Origin: Acetobacteraceae bacterium
Lineage (GTDB): Bacteria > Pseudomonadota > Alphaproteobacteria > Acetobacterales > Acetobacteraceae
Assembly (NCBI GenBank): GCA_947478535.1
Contig: CANJXD010000371.1
Coordinates: 1-5,984, forward strand
Direction: 5' to 3'
DNA length: 5,984 nucleotides
Made by a program: the position numbers and the translations under genes. The notes beneath the pieces were generated by a model. That model searched no databases. It worked only from the letters and a program-made list of their open reading frames with translations, and had not been told where the DNA came from. The first letter of the stretch is position 1; each line of letters opens with the position of its first letter. Positions 1-5,984 of this stretch are shown here, in pieces.

Positions 1-1380
1 GATCGCAGTCGCGCCAGCCCCTATCACCCCGCCGATCGGCGCTTCCTCGATCCCCTGTTCATCGATGTCACCCGGCTCGCCGATCTCGCCCCGCAGGCCC
101 TCGCCGCGCAGCGCCCCGCCTTCGCCGCGCTATCCGCCCTGCCGAGCGTGGACCACGCCGCCGTCTGGGCCGCCAAGCGCGCCGTGCTGGATGCGGCCTG
201 GCAGGCGCTGACGCCGGCGCATCCGCTGCACGCGGCGCTCACCGCCTTCCGCGCCGCCGGCGGCAAGACGCTGGAGCGTTTCTGCACCTGGGTCGCGCTG
301 GCCGAGGCGCATGGCCACACCGATACCCGCCACTGGCCGGCTGCCCAGCGGCAGGGCGATACCGCCATCGCCCATCCCGACAGCGTCGCCCGCATCGCCT
401 TCCAGCAGATGCTCGCCGATGCCCAATTGGCGGAAGCCGGGCAGGCCGGTGCGGGGCTGTATCGGGACCTCGCCGTCGGCGCCGCCCCGGATGGCGCGGA
501 GACCTGGTCCGGTGACAGCCGCTTCCTCCCCGGTTTTTCCATCGGTGCGCCGCCCGATCCCTTCGCCGCCGATGGCCAGGTCTGGGCGCTGCCGCCGCCG
601 GACCCGCGTCACGGCGTCGCCACCGGCCATGCCGCCTTCGCCCAGTTGATCCGCGCCAATATGCGTCACGCCGCGGCGCTGCGGATCGACCATGTCCTTG
701 GCCTGCGGCGCCTGTTCCTGGTGCTGGAGGGGGCCAAGGGCGGCGAGGGTGCCTATCTCGCCTATCCGTTCGAGGACCTGCTCGGGCAGGTCGCGCTGGA
801 AAGCCATCGCGCCCGCTGCCTGGTGGTGGGGGAGGATCTCGGCACCGTCCCCGAAGGCATCGGCCAGGCCCTGCAAGCCGCCGATGTGCTCTCCTACCGC
901 GTGCTGTGGTTCGAGCGGCAGGGCCAGGGCTTCACTCCCCCGGAGTTCTACCCGGCGCGCGCCGCCGCCTGCGTCTCGACGCATGATCTGCCGACGCTGG
1001 CCGGCTTCTGGACCGGCGCCGATATCACCGAACGTGCCGCACTCGGCCTGCTGGCGGATGAACCGGCCGCCCGGGCCACCCGCGCTGCTGACCTCGCCGG
1101 CATCCGGGACCTGCTGGCCCGGCACGGACTGCCACACTCGGACACGCTGGATGACGCGATGGCCGCCGCCATCCACACCCTCATCGCCCGCGCCCCCTCC
1201 GCCCTGATGCTGGTGCAGGCGGAGGATCTGGCAGGGGAGGAGGTGGCGGTGAACCTGCCCGGCACGGACCGCGAAAGGCCGAACTGGCGCCAACGCCTTT
1301 CCGTGCCTGTCGCGGAACTTCCCACCCTCGCCCGCGCGCAAGCCATTCTCGCAACCCTGCGCGGCGTCCGCCCGGGCTAG
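1..1380 (+). CDS. malQ: 4-alpha-glucanotransferase (amylomaltase, GH77), 3' part only
   Basis: The reading frame is open from the first base of the window to the TAG at 1378-1380, giving 459 codons; the true start lies upstream. The GTG at 148 is internal, because the translation before it already matches the family (SPYHPADRRFLDPLFIDV from codon 6). The enzyme transfers alpha-1,4-glucan segments between maltodextrins in the cytoplasm, in glycogen/maltodextrin metabolism. The GH77 catalytic residues are visible: the nucleophile Asp in ALRIDHVLGL (Asp at 688-690), the acid/base Glu in VVGEDLGTVPEGI (Glu at 832-834) and the third Asp in STHDLPTLAGFW (Asp at 985-987). Near the C-terminus, NLPGTDRERPNWRQRL (about 1252-1299) is the typical family ending. 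No frameshift is seen. In related genomes malQ often sits with glg/tre genes, but any such neighbour would be upstream and outside the window. The family call is confident; the symbol follows from it. Confidence 0.95.
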   Translation, partial: DRSRASPYHPADRRFLDPLFIDVTRLADLAPQALAAQRPAFAALSALPSVDHAAVWAAKRAVLDAAWQALTPAHPLHAALTAFRAAGGKTLERFCTWVALAEAHGHTDTRHWPAAQRQGDTAIAHPDSVARIAFQQMLADAQLAEAGQAGAGLYRDLAVGAAPDGAETWSGDSRFLPGFSIGAPPDPFAADGQVWALPPPDPRHGVATGHAAFAQLIRANMRHAAALRIDHVLGLRRLFLVLEGAKGGEGAYLAYPFEDLLGQVALESHRARCLVVGEDLGTVPEGIGQALQAADVLSYRVLWFERQGQGFTPPEFYPARAAACVSTHDLPTLAGFWTGADITERAALGLLADEPAARATRAADLAGIRDLLARHGLPHSDTLDDAMAAAIHTLIARAPSALMLVQAEDLAGEEVAVNLPGTDRERPNWRQRLSVPVAELPTLARAQAILATLRGVRPG

Positions 1381-1388
1381 AAGCCCGG
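1372..1388 (+). terminator. GC-rich hairpin over the malQ stop codon, weak terminator candidate
   Basis: A perfect 7-bp inverted repeat, CCGGGCT (1372-1378), loop AGA (1379-1381), AGCCCGG (1382-1388), includes the TAG stop of malQ. It is followed by CTTCC rather than a T-run, so it is not a canonical intrinsic terminator. It could attenuate read-through or protect the 3' end of the malQ message. The next gene begins only 46 bases further on with its own ribosome binding site. Confidence 0.3.
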
Positions 1389-1418
1389 CTTCCGGCGTTG
1401 CAGAGTGCGCGCCGATCA

Positions 1419-1426
1419 AGAGGGGA
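1419..1426 (+). promoter_or_regulatory. Shine-Dalgarno sequence of the hydroxy-acid dehydrogenase gene
   Basis: AGAGGGGA ends 8 bases before the ATG at 1435, which is ideal spacing. It decides the start: an in-frame GTG at 1405 would add ten residues but lies upstream of this site and has no purine-rich sequence of its own at suitable distance. Confidence 0.75.
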
Positions 1427-1434
1427 AACACCGC

Positions 1435-2535
1435 ATGTCGGCCGAAAACCAGGAACGCTTCCGGACACTGCATGAGCTGGTGAAGGCTGCGAAGATCCGG
1501 CTCAACGCGAATATCTGGGACTACCTAGTGGGCGCGACAGAAACGGAAACGACGCTTGGCCGCAACCGCGCCTCGCTCGATGCCTGGGCCTTCCGCCCCC
1601 GCGTGCTGCGCGATGTCAGCACCTTGGACAGCAGCGGGGATTTCCTCGGCAAGCGCCGCATCCGCCTGCCCGTGGCCCTGGCGCCGGTGGGCTCGCTCGA
1701 CAGTTTCGATCCCGGTGGCGCAGCGACGGCGGGCCGGGCGGCGGCGGCGTTTGGCGTGCCGATCATCGTCAGCAGCGTGACCGAACCCGGCCTCGAAGGC
1801 TCCGCCCAGGCGAACCCGACCGGGGCCAAGGTTTTTCAATTGTACGTCCGCGGCGGGCCAGACTTCATCGACGACCACATCAAGCGCGCCATGGATGCGG
1901 GCTATGACGCCTTCGCCATCACCGTGGACACCGCCCATTACAGCCGCCGCGAACGCGATATCGCCAAGCGCTTCGTCAAGCACTGGCGCGCGCGGTCGGA
2001 GGGGATGAACCACCAGGCCTCCCTCTGCTGGGCCGATATCGCCGGGGTGCGGGCGCGCCACCCCAACGTCACCCTCATCCTCAAGGGCATCGGCACCGGC
2101 GAGGATGCGGAAATCGCCGTCCAGCACGGGATCGAGGTCGTCTATGTCTCGAACCATGGCGGCCGCCAGCTCGATCACGGACGCGGCTCGCTCGCCGTGC
2201 TGCCGGAAGTGGTGCAGGCCGTGGGCGGCAAGGCCCGCATCTGGATGGATGGCGGCATCAGCCGTGGCTCGGATCTGGTGAAGGCCATCGCGCTGGGGGC
2301 GGAGATGGTCGGCATCGGCCGGCTCTACTGCTACGGCCTGGCCGCTGCCGGGGAGGAAGGGGTGAGGCGCGTGCTCGAATTGCTGGAGGATGAGGTGCAG
2401 ACCTGCCTCGGCCTGCTCGGCGCCGCCTCCTTCGCCAAGGTGGAGAAGACCATGCTGCATCCGGTGGCACCGCTGGTCGTGCCGCACGTCCATTCGGCAT
2501 TTCCCCTGCTCGCGGAGCCTGAGCGGGGCTATTGA
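1435..2535 (+). CDS. FMN-dependent alpha-hydroxy-acid dehydrogenase/oxidase
   Basis: A complete 366-residue protein, normal length for the LldD / glycolate oxidase / lactate oxidase family, which oxidises an L-2-hydroxy acid to the 2-keto acid using FMN. The TIM-barrel motifs appear in order: WDYLVGA with the active-site Tyr30; VALAPVG (80-86, FMN-binding loop); FQLYV with Tyr137; TVDTAHYSRRERD, where Arg172 aligns with Arg164 of spinach glycolate oxidase; LILKGI with Lys217; the signature SNHGGRQLD with the catalytic base His241 and substrate-binding Arg244; and DGGISRGSD (272-280) plus GIGRLYCYGL (293-302) for the FMN phosphate. All expected catalytic residues are present. Two usually conserved positions differ: the first Arg of DGG-x-R-R-G is Ser276, and the Pro after IGR is Leu297. 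No membrane segment or signal peptide is seen, so the protein is probably cytoplasmic or peripheral. The substrate (lactate, glycolate, mandelate or other) and the electron acceptor cannot be read from the sequence, so no symbol is given. It lies 54 bases after malQ, with its own ribosome binding site. Confidence 0.93.
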   Translation: MSAENQERFRTLHELVKAAKIRLNANIWDYLVGATETETTLGRNRASLDAWAFRPRVLRDVSTLDSSGDFLGKRRIRLPVALAPVGSLDSFDPGGAATAGRAAAAFGVPIIVSSVTEPGLEGSAQANPTGAKVFQLYVRGGPDFIDDHIKRAMDAGYDAFAITVDTAHYSRRERDIAKRFVKHWRARSEGMNHQASLCWADIAGVRARHPNVTLILKGIGTGEDAEIAVQHGIEVVYVSNHGGRQLDHGRGSLAVLPEVVQAVGGKARIWMDGGISRGSDLVKAIALGAEMVGIGRLYCYGLAAAGEEGVRRVLELLEDEVQTCLGLLGAASFAKVEKTMLHPVAPLVVPHVHSAFPLLAEPERGY

Positions 2536-2700
2536 AGGCGCCACCTGACTTGCGGTGCACACGCCTGGGGTGAAATACTGGCGCTGAAGCAGCAGGAAGG
2601 CGGCCAGCCGGCCGCGGCTCGCCTGGCATCCTTGCAGCCCCTGACAAGGGGCGCCGGGGGCCGGGCGTATTCGGCTGCGCAAAGGACTGCCCGAGGACCC
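2536..2700 (+). other. Intergenic leader with two small hairpins
   Basis: These 165 bases separate the dehydrogenase from the BcsB-like gene. They contain AGCCG-GCCG-CGGCT (2606-2619, 5-bp stem) and GCCCCT-GACA-AGGGGC (2637-2652, perfect 6-bp stem with a 4-base loop). The second can pair alternatively as CCTTG (2630-2634) with CAAGG (2645-2649). Neither is followed by a T-run, so intrinsic termination is not supported. I find no convincing -35/-10 pair. Possible ribosome binding sites for the next gene are AAAGGA (2681-2686, 14 bases from the GTG) and GAGGA (2693-2697, 3 bases from it); neither spacing is ideal. Confidence 0.35.
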
Positions 2701-4755
2701 GTGCGACCTTCCCGCTCAACTGTCCGATTTGCCGGCGTCCGCTTTGCCGGCCCCCGCTTTGCCGGCCTCCGCTTTGTCGGCCGCATGCTCCTTGCCGCGC
2801 TATGGCTCGGCGCTGTGGCTCCCGCTGCCGCGCAGCAGCGCCCCAACCGCAATCCGCCACGCCCCCCACCGGCTGCGCCCCCGGCCGCACCCGCCATCAC
2901 GGCGCAGCCGCTGGTGCCGCTGCCACCGCTTCCGATGGCCTCCCCCATCACAGCGGTGCCGCCGGAGCCCTTGCAACGCCGCATCGCGCTGCCGGAACTC
3001 GGGCTGACCGCAGGCTTCACCTTTGACGCCACGGGGCAGGACCTGTTCTTCCCCCTCCCGCGCGGCATCAACGGCCTCGCGGCGCGGGTGGAACTGGCGG
3101 TGGACCTCGTCGCCCCCTTTCCCGGCCGCTTCGCCGTCGAACTGCGCGCCAATGGGCGGCTGATCACCAGTCGCGGCTTTGCCCCCGGCGAGACCACCAT
3201 CGTGGTCGAGGCGCCGATCCCCGGGGATGACCTGGCGCGGGAAGCCGATGCGCTGCGGGTCAACCTGCGACTGGTCGATCTCGGCGGCTCCGGCAGCGGC
3301 GCCCGGGCGACCGTGCGGGCCGAAAGCTACGCCACCCTGCTGGTGCCGGAGGATGCCGTCCCCTCGGTCGCCGCGTTGTTCCGCCTGCTGCCGCTGCAGA
3401 CCCAGGTGCTAATGCGCCCGGGCGCCATTCCGCCGGCGGAAGCCGCGGCGGCGCTGCGGATCGGCCTCGCCTTGGCCGGCACGGGCCGGGATGTGGAGAT
3501 CACCTCCGGCAGCCCGCCGGTGGAAGTGCGCGCCCCCGATGGTGGGCGCCTGTGGACGACCGGCGCCGTCGCCGTCGGCGTTGGCGAACAGGGTGCGGCG
3601 GTGATCGAGATCGCCGGCCTGCCGACCCTGGCTCTGGGTGGCACGGAGCCCGAACGCGCGGCGCGGCTGCTGGACAGCCCCTGGCGCGGCGCTGCGGCCG
3701 TGCCGGCTGTTGCCGTGGCTGAGGCCCGCGCGCCGGCCTCGACCGCCCGGTTGCTGCCCTTTTCCGCTCTGCGCGGGTCCACCGCCCCGCAACAGGCGGC
3801 GCAGGCGAGTTGGAGCCTCGATTTCTCGACCCGCGACCTGCCCCGTGGCACACGGCCAGAAGCGCTGGAGGTGGAGATCCGCGCGGCACCGGACCCCGCC
3901 GGCGGCCGCGCTGTAGCGACGCTGCTGCTCAACGAGGTGATGCTCGGTGCCGCGACCCTGTCGGCGGACGGCCATGCAAGGCTCGCCCTGCCCATCCCGG
4001 AACGGCTGGTCGGCATCGACAACCGCATCGGTGTCGTCCTGCATCGCGCCAGCGCCAGCGGCCCCGCGCAGTTGATGCCGGACAGCGCCATCCGCCTTGG
4101 CCCCGCCACCGCCGCGCGCGAATTCCTCGCCTTGCCGCCCACCTATGCCGAGGGGGTGGAGGTCATCATCGACGCCCCGGGCGGGGAGCTGACGGCTCAG
4201 GCCCTCAACCCCGTGCTGTGGGCGCTGCGCGCCGTCATACCCCCCGCCGCACCGCTGAGCGTGACGCTGGTGGAACCCGGCACCGCCCCGCAGCCGCGCG
4301 GTCCCTTCGTTGCCGTCACGCGCGAAGCCCCGGCCGGCACCACCCCGGCGCTGCGTTTCGATGCCGGCCGCATCGCCTTGTCGGACCGCGAGGGACGGCC
4401 GCTGCTGGCACTGGATGGCGTGCAGCGCGTGATCGCCGCGCAGCTCATCCCGGCGGGGCCAGGCGCCACGCCCGGCCTCTGGGTGCGGCTGCCCACGCTG
4501 ATGGGTCCCCTGCCCGCCGCCGCGCCGCGCCTCGACCGCGGCGATATCGCGCTGCTGGACCGCCAGGGCGTCGCCCTCGCCTGGTCGAGCCGGGACAGCG
4601 CGCCACTGGTCCGCGCGAACTACCCGGATGCGCCGGCCACGACCTCCATCGTGCTGATCTGGCGGCCCTATGTGGTGGGCGTGCTTTGGCTCGCCGGCGT
4701 GGCGCTGGTCGGCTACGCCTTCGCGCGGCCGCGGCGGGACCGGCGGCGGGGATGA
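2701..4755 (+). CDS. BcsB-like exported, membrane-anchored subunit of a polysaccharide synthase
   Basis: About 684 residues from GTG 2701 (stop TGA at 4753-4755). GTG was preferred over TTG 2632, which has no Shine-Dalgarno, and over ATG 2785, which would leave a signal peptide without a basic n-region; the start remains uncertain. Layout: basic n-region with a VRFAG-type pentapeptide repeated four times (8-27); hydrophobic core from 29 with likely cleavage after the Ala of APAAA-QQ (about 44/45); Pro/Ala-rich linker (about 47-90); then two rounds of beta-sandwich plus alpha/beta region, at about 94-217 with 220-340 and 350-480 with 481-644; one membrane helix at about 656-675 and the basic tail RPRRDRRRG. 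The second sandwich has the pattern typical of BcsB: LLLNEVMLG (Asn411), then LPIPERL and GIDNRIGVVLHR (Asn441). In cellulose synthases, BcsB is the periplasmic partner that receives the chain from BcsA and anchors to it by its C-terminal helix. The glycosyltransferase directly downstream supports the same job here. The sequence looks divergent and the polymer need not be cellulose, so no symbol is given. Confidence 0.65.
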   Translation: MRPSRSTVRFAGVRFAGPRFAGLRFVGRMLLAALWLGAVAPAAAQQRPNRNPPRPPPAAPPAAPAITAQPLVPLPPLPMASPITAVPPEPLQRRIALPELGLTAGFTFDATGQDLFFPLPRGINGLAARVELAVDLVAPFPGRFAVELRANGRLITSRGFAPGETTIVVEAPIPGDDLAREADALRVNLRLVDLGGSGSGARATVRAESYATLLVPEDAVPSVAALFRLLPLQTQVLMRPGAIPPAEAAAALRIGLALAGTGRDVEITSGSPPVEVRAPDGGRLWTTGAVAVGVGEQGAAVIEIAGLPTLALGGTEPERAARLLDSPWRGAAAVPAVAVAEARAPASTARLLPFSALRGSTAPQQAAQASWSLDFSTRDLPRGTRPEALEVEIRAAPDPAGGRAVATLLLNEVMLGAATLSADGHARLALPIPERLVGIDNRIGVVLHRASASGPAQLMPDSAIRLGPATAAREFLALPPTYAEGVEVIIDAPGGELTAQALNPVLWALRAVIPPAAPLSVTLVEPGTAPQPRGPFVAVTREAPAGTTPALRFDAGRIALSDREGRPLLALDGVQRVIAAQLIPAGPGATPGLWVRLPTLMGPLPAAAPRLDRGDIALLDRQGVALAWSSRDSAPLVRANYPDAPATTSIVLIWRPYVVGVLWLAGVALVGYAFARPRRDRRRG
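2722..2781 (+). repeat. Four 15-bp tandem repeats in the signal-peptide region
   Basis: Four consecutive 15-base units lie at 2722-2736, 2737-2751, 2752-2766 and 2767-2781. The second is GTCCGCTTTGCCGGC; the others differ from it at one to three positions. Being 15 bp, the unit keeps the frame and encodes VRFAG, VRFAG, PRFAG, LRFVG just before the hydrophobic core of the signal peptide. Slippage could add or remove five residues at a time without breaking the gene. Confidence 0.9.
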
Positions 4756-4796
4756 TCCGCTGCCCGGCTGCCCTGATCACACCGGTCCACGCGTGA
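4752..4796 (+). other. 14-codon micro-ORF bridging the two synthase genes
   Basis: ATG at 4752 overlaps the TGA stop of the BcsB-like gene as ATGA. The frame runs MIRCPAALITPVHA and ends with TGA at 4794-4796, which overlaps the ATG of the glycosyltransferase as TGATG. The G-rich stretch GGCGGCGGGG before 4752 is at best a weak Shine-Dalgarno. Whether it is translated is unknown. It could hand terminating ribosomes from one gene to the next, since no good ribosome binding site precedes the downstream ATG. A chance occurrence is possible. Confidence 0.25.
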
Positions 4797-5984
4797 TGGA
4801 TGGCGGCCTGATCGCGCCCCCCACCCCTGCGCGGCTGGCGGCGGAACGGCTGCTCCATGCCGGGCTGCTGGAGGCGGAGGCGCTGGACGCCGCCGAGGCC
4901 GCCGCCACCCTCGCCGCGGTGCCGTTGCAGGATGCGCTGATGGCGCTGCCTGGCCTGCGGCCGCTCGACTACTTCACGGCGCTCGCCGCGGCGCATGACA
5001 TGCCGATGCTGGACCTGCGCGCGGATCCGCCGGATGCCGCGCTGCTGGACCCCGCTTTGGCCGCCACCTATGCGCGGGAGGGTGTCATCCCCTGGCGGCG
5101 GGCGGAGGACGGGATCATCACCGTTGCCGTCAGCCGGCTGAACCCTGAATCGGCCCGCCTCGCCTGGGCGTGGTGCGGCACCCGCATCCGCTTCGGCGTG
5201 GCCACGGCGCGCGACATCTCCCGCGCCACGCAGATGGCGTTCCGGGATGATTTCTCCCACCGCGCGGTGCACGGGCTGGCGGAGCGGGACCCCACCATGT
5301 CCGCCCGCCAGGTGCTGACACCGCCGCAGGCGATCGGGCTTTCCGTCATGGCGCTGACCATCCTGGCGGCGCTGGCGCTGTGGCCGGGGGCGACGCTGGT
5401 CACGCTCTCCGCGCTGATGGGCTTCTTCTACCTCGGCAACCTGATCTTCCGCGGCGTGCTGGTGCTGGCTGGCGCCGGCCGCGGCTGGGCGTCGGAGGAT
5501 CGGGCGCTTGCCGAGGCCGCGGCGCGGCTGACGGAAGCGGACCTGCCCACCGTCACCATCCTGGTGCCGATGTTCCAGGAACCGGAAGTGCTGCCGATCC
5601 TGGTGCATGCGCTCCGCAACCTCGACTATCCCACCGCGAAGCTCGACATCAAGATCGTGCTGGAGGAGGGCGACCCCGCGACCATCGCCGCCGCGCAGGC
5701 GCTCGACCTCGAAGGTGTGTTCGAGATCGTGGTCGTGCCGCCATCGAAGCCGCAGACCAAGCCCAAGGCCTGCAACTTCGCCCTGCCGCTGGCGCGCGGC
5801 GCGCTGCTGGTGATCTACGATGCCGAGGACAAGCCGGAACCCGACCAGCTCCGCAAGGTGGTCGCCGCCTTCCGGCGCGGCCCGAAGGACCTGGCCTGCG
5901 TGCAGTGCCGGCTGAACTACTACAATGCGCGGGAGAACTGGCTGACGCGCATGTTCACGCTGGACTACGCGCTGTGGTTCGACC
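4796..5984 (+). CDS. Family 2 glycosyltransferase with N-terminal T2SSE_N/MshEN-like domain, 3' end cut off
   Basis: The frame is open from ATG 4796 to the window edge (396 codons plus one base); GTG 4793, one codon earlier, is an alternative start. Residues about 10-155 resemble the N-terminal domain of GspE/PilB/MshE ATPases: an Ala/Leu-rich helical part (13-66), HDMPMLDLRADPPDAALLD (67-85), then YAREGVIPWRRAEDGIITVAV (92-112) and a final helix (138-153). Two hydrophobic helices follow (about 179-197 and 199-226). The GT-A domain begins at 251 with PTVTILVPMFQEPEVL. It continues with VLEEGDPAT (288-296), KPKACNFAL (322-330), the metal-binding YDAEDKPEPDQL (341-352) and VQCRLNYYNARENWLTRMF (369-387), all usual for processive, cellulose-synthase-like GT2 enzymes. 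The acceptor-binding Q-x-x-RW motif, the later membrane helices and any PilZ domain would lie beyond the edge. It likely polymerises a sugar nucleotide at the inner membrane with the BcsB-like partner encoded 40 bases upstream. It resembles proteins annotated as XagB-like; product and donor sugar cannot be told. Confidence 0.88.
   Translation, partial: MDGGLIAPPTPARLAAERLLHAGLLEAEALDAAEAAATLAAVPLQDALMALPGLRPLDYFTALAAAHDMPMLDLRADPPDAALLDPALAATYAREGVIPWRRAEDGIITVAVSRLNPESARLAWAWCGTRIRFGVATARDISRATQMAFRDDFSHRAVHGLAERDPTMSARQVLTPPQAIGLSVMALTILAALALWPGATLVTLSALMGFFYLGNLIFRGVLVLAGAGRGWASEDRALAEAAARLTEADLPTVTILVPMFQEPEVLPILVHALRNLDYPTAKLDIKIVLEEGDPATIAAAQALDLEGVFEIVVVPPSKPQTKPKACNFALPLARGALLVIYDAEDKPEPDQLRKVVAAFRRGPKDLACVQCRLNYYNARENWLTRMFTLDYALWFD

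Noticed and set aside
1405..1434. GTG start at 1405 for the dehydrogenase
   Set aside because: The ATG at 1435 has a good Shine-Dalgarno at 1419-1426, which lies inside the proposed extension, and gives normal family length.
130..1473. Long antisense reading frame of 447 codons opposite malQ
   Set aside because: It mirrors the third-position GC bias of malQ, shows no recognisable domain, and the sense strand has clear catalytic motifs.
2550..2578. Possible promoter TTGCGG, 17 bases, AAATAC before the BcsB-like gene
   Set aside because: Only about 3 of 6 and 2 of 6 positions fit the sigma-70 consensus, no better than chance.
1525..2682. Antisense reading frame of 385 codons opposite the dehydrogenase
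   Set aside because: It is a low-complexity Ala/Gly/Arg/His-rich shadow of a gene with all family motifs on the + strand.
2632..2700. TTG start at 2632 for the BcsB-like gene
   Set aside because: It has no ribosome binding site and would put over 50 residues before the hydrophobic core of the signal peptide; GTG 2701 fits better, though not perfectly.
3810..4796. Forward 328-codon frame overlapping the BcsB-like gene
   Set aside because: Its Arg/Pro/His-rich composition is that of an out-of-frame shadow. Only its last 14 codons, which begin with ATG 4752, are of interest as a possible coupling micro-ORF.
4445..5608. Antisense reading frame of 387 codons opposite the glycosyltransferase
   Set aside because: It is Arg/Gln/Gly-rich without a domain; the + strand frame from 4796 is open to the edge and has GT2 motifs.

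Overview
The window is very GC-rich (by eye about 70 %), with strong G/C preference at third codon positions. It carries four closely spaced protein genes, all on the + strand. The codon bias and gene types fit an alphaproteobacterium, perhaps of the Acetobacteraceae/Roseomonas kind; this is an inference from composition, as no rRNA or other marker is present. The window starts inside one gene and ends inside another. I see no tRNA, rRNA, CRISPR array, insertion sequence or phage gene.

Left part (1-1380): the 3' part of a 4-alpha-glucanotransferase gene (malQ), with all three catalytic carboxylates of the GH77 family visible. A small GC-rich hairpin covers its stop codon. Middle (1435-2535): a complete FMN-dependent alpha-hydroxy-acid dehydrogenase/oxidase with its own good Shine-Dalgarno sequence, followed by 165 bases of non-coding DNA with two small hairpins. 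These two genes are metabolic (glycogen/maltodextrin turnover; oxidation of a 2-hydroxy acid) and have no evident link to what follows.

Right part (2701-5984): a probable two-gene polysaccharide-synthase operon. The first gene encodes an exported protein with a signal peptide, a proline-rich linker, a BcsB-like alternation of beta-sandwich and alpha/beta domains, and one C-terminal membrane helix. The second, cut by the window edge, encodes a processive-type family 2 glycosyltransferase. It carries an N-terminal domain resembling the N-terminal domain of type II secretion/type IV pilus ATPases (T2SSE_N/MshEN), then two membrane helices, then the GT-A catalytic domain. The natural reading is that the glycosyltransferase polymerises a sugar at the inner membrane, while the BcsB-like partner, anchored by its C-terminal helix, guides the chain through the periplasm. 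The polymer is not identifiable from the sequence. The two genes are joined by a 14-codon micro-ORF that overlaps the stop of one and the start of the other, which may couple their translation.

The most interesting part is this synthase pair: its domain fusion, the micro-ORF at the junction, and a fourfold 15-bp tandem repeat in the signal-peptide region of the BcsB-like gene.
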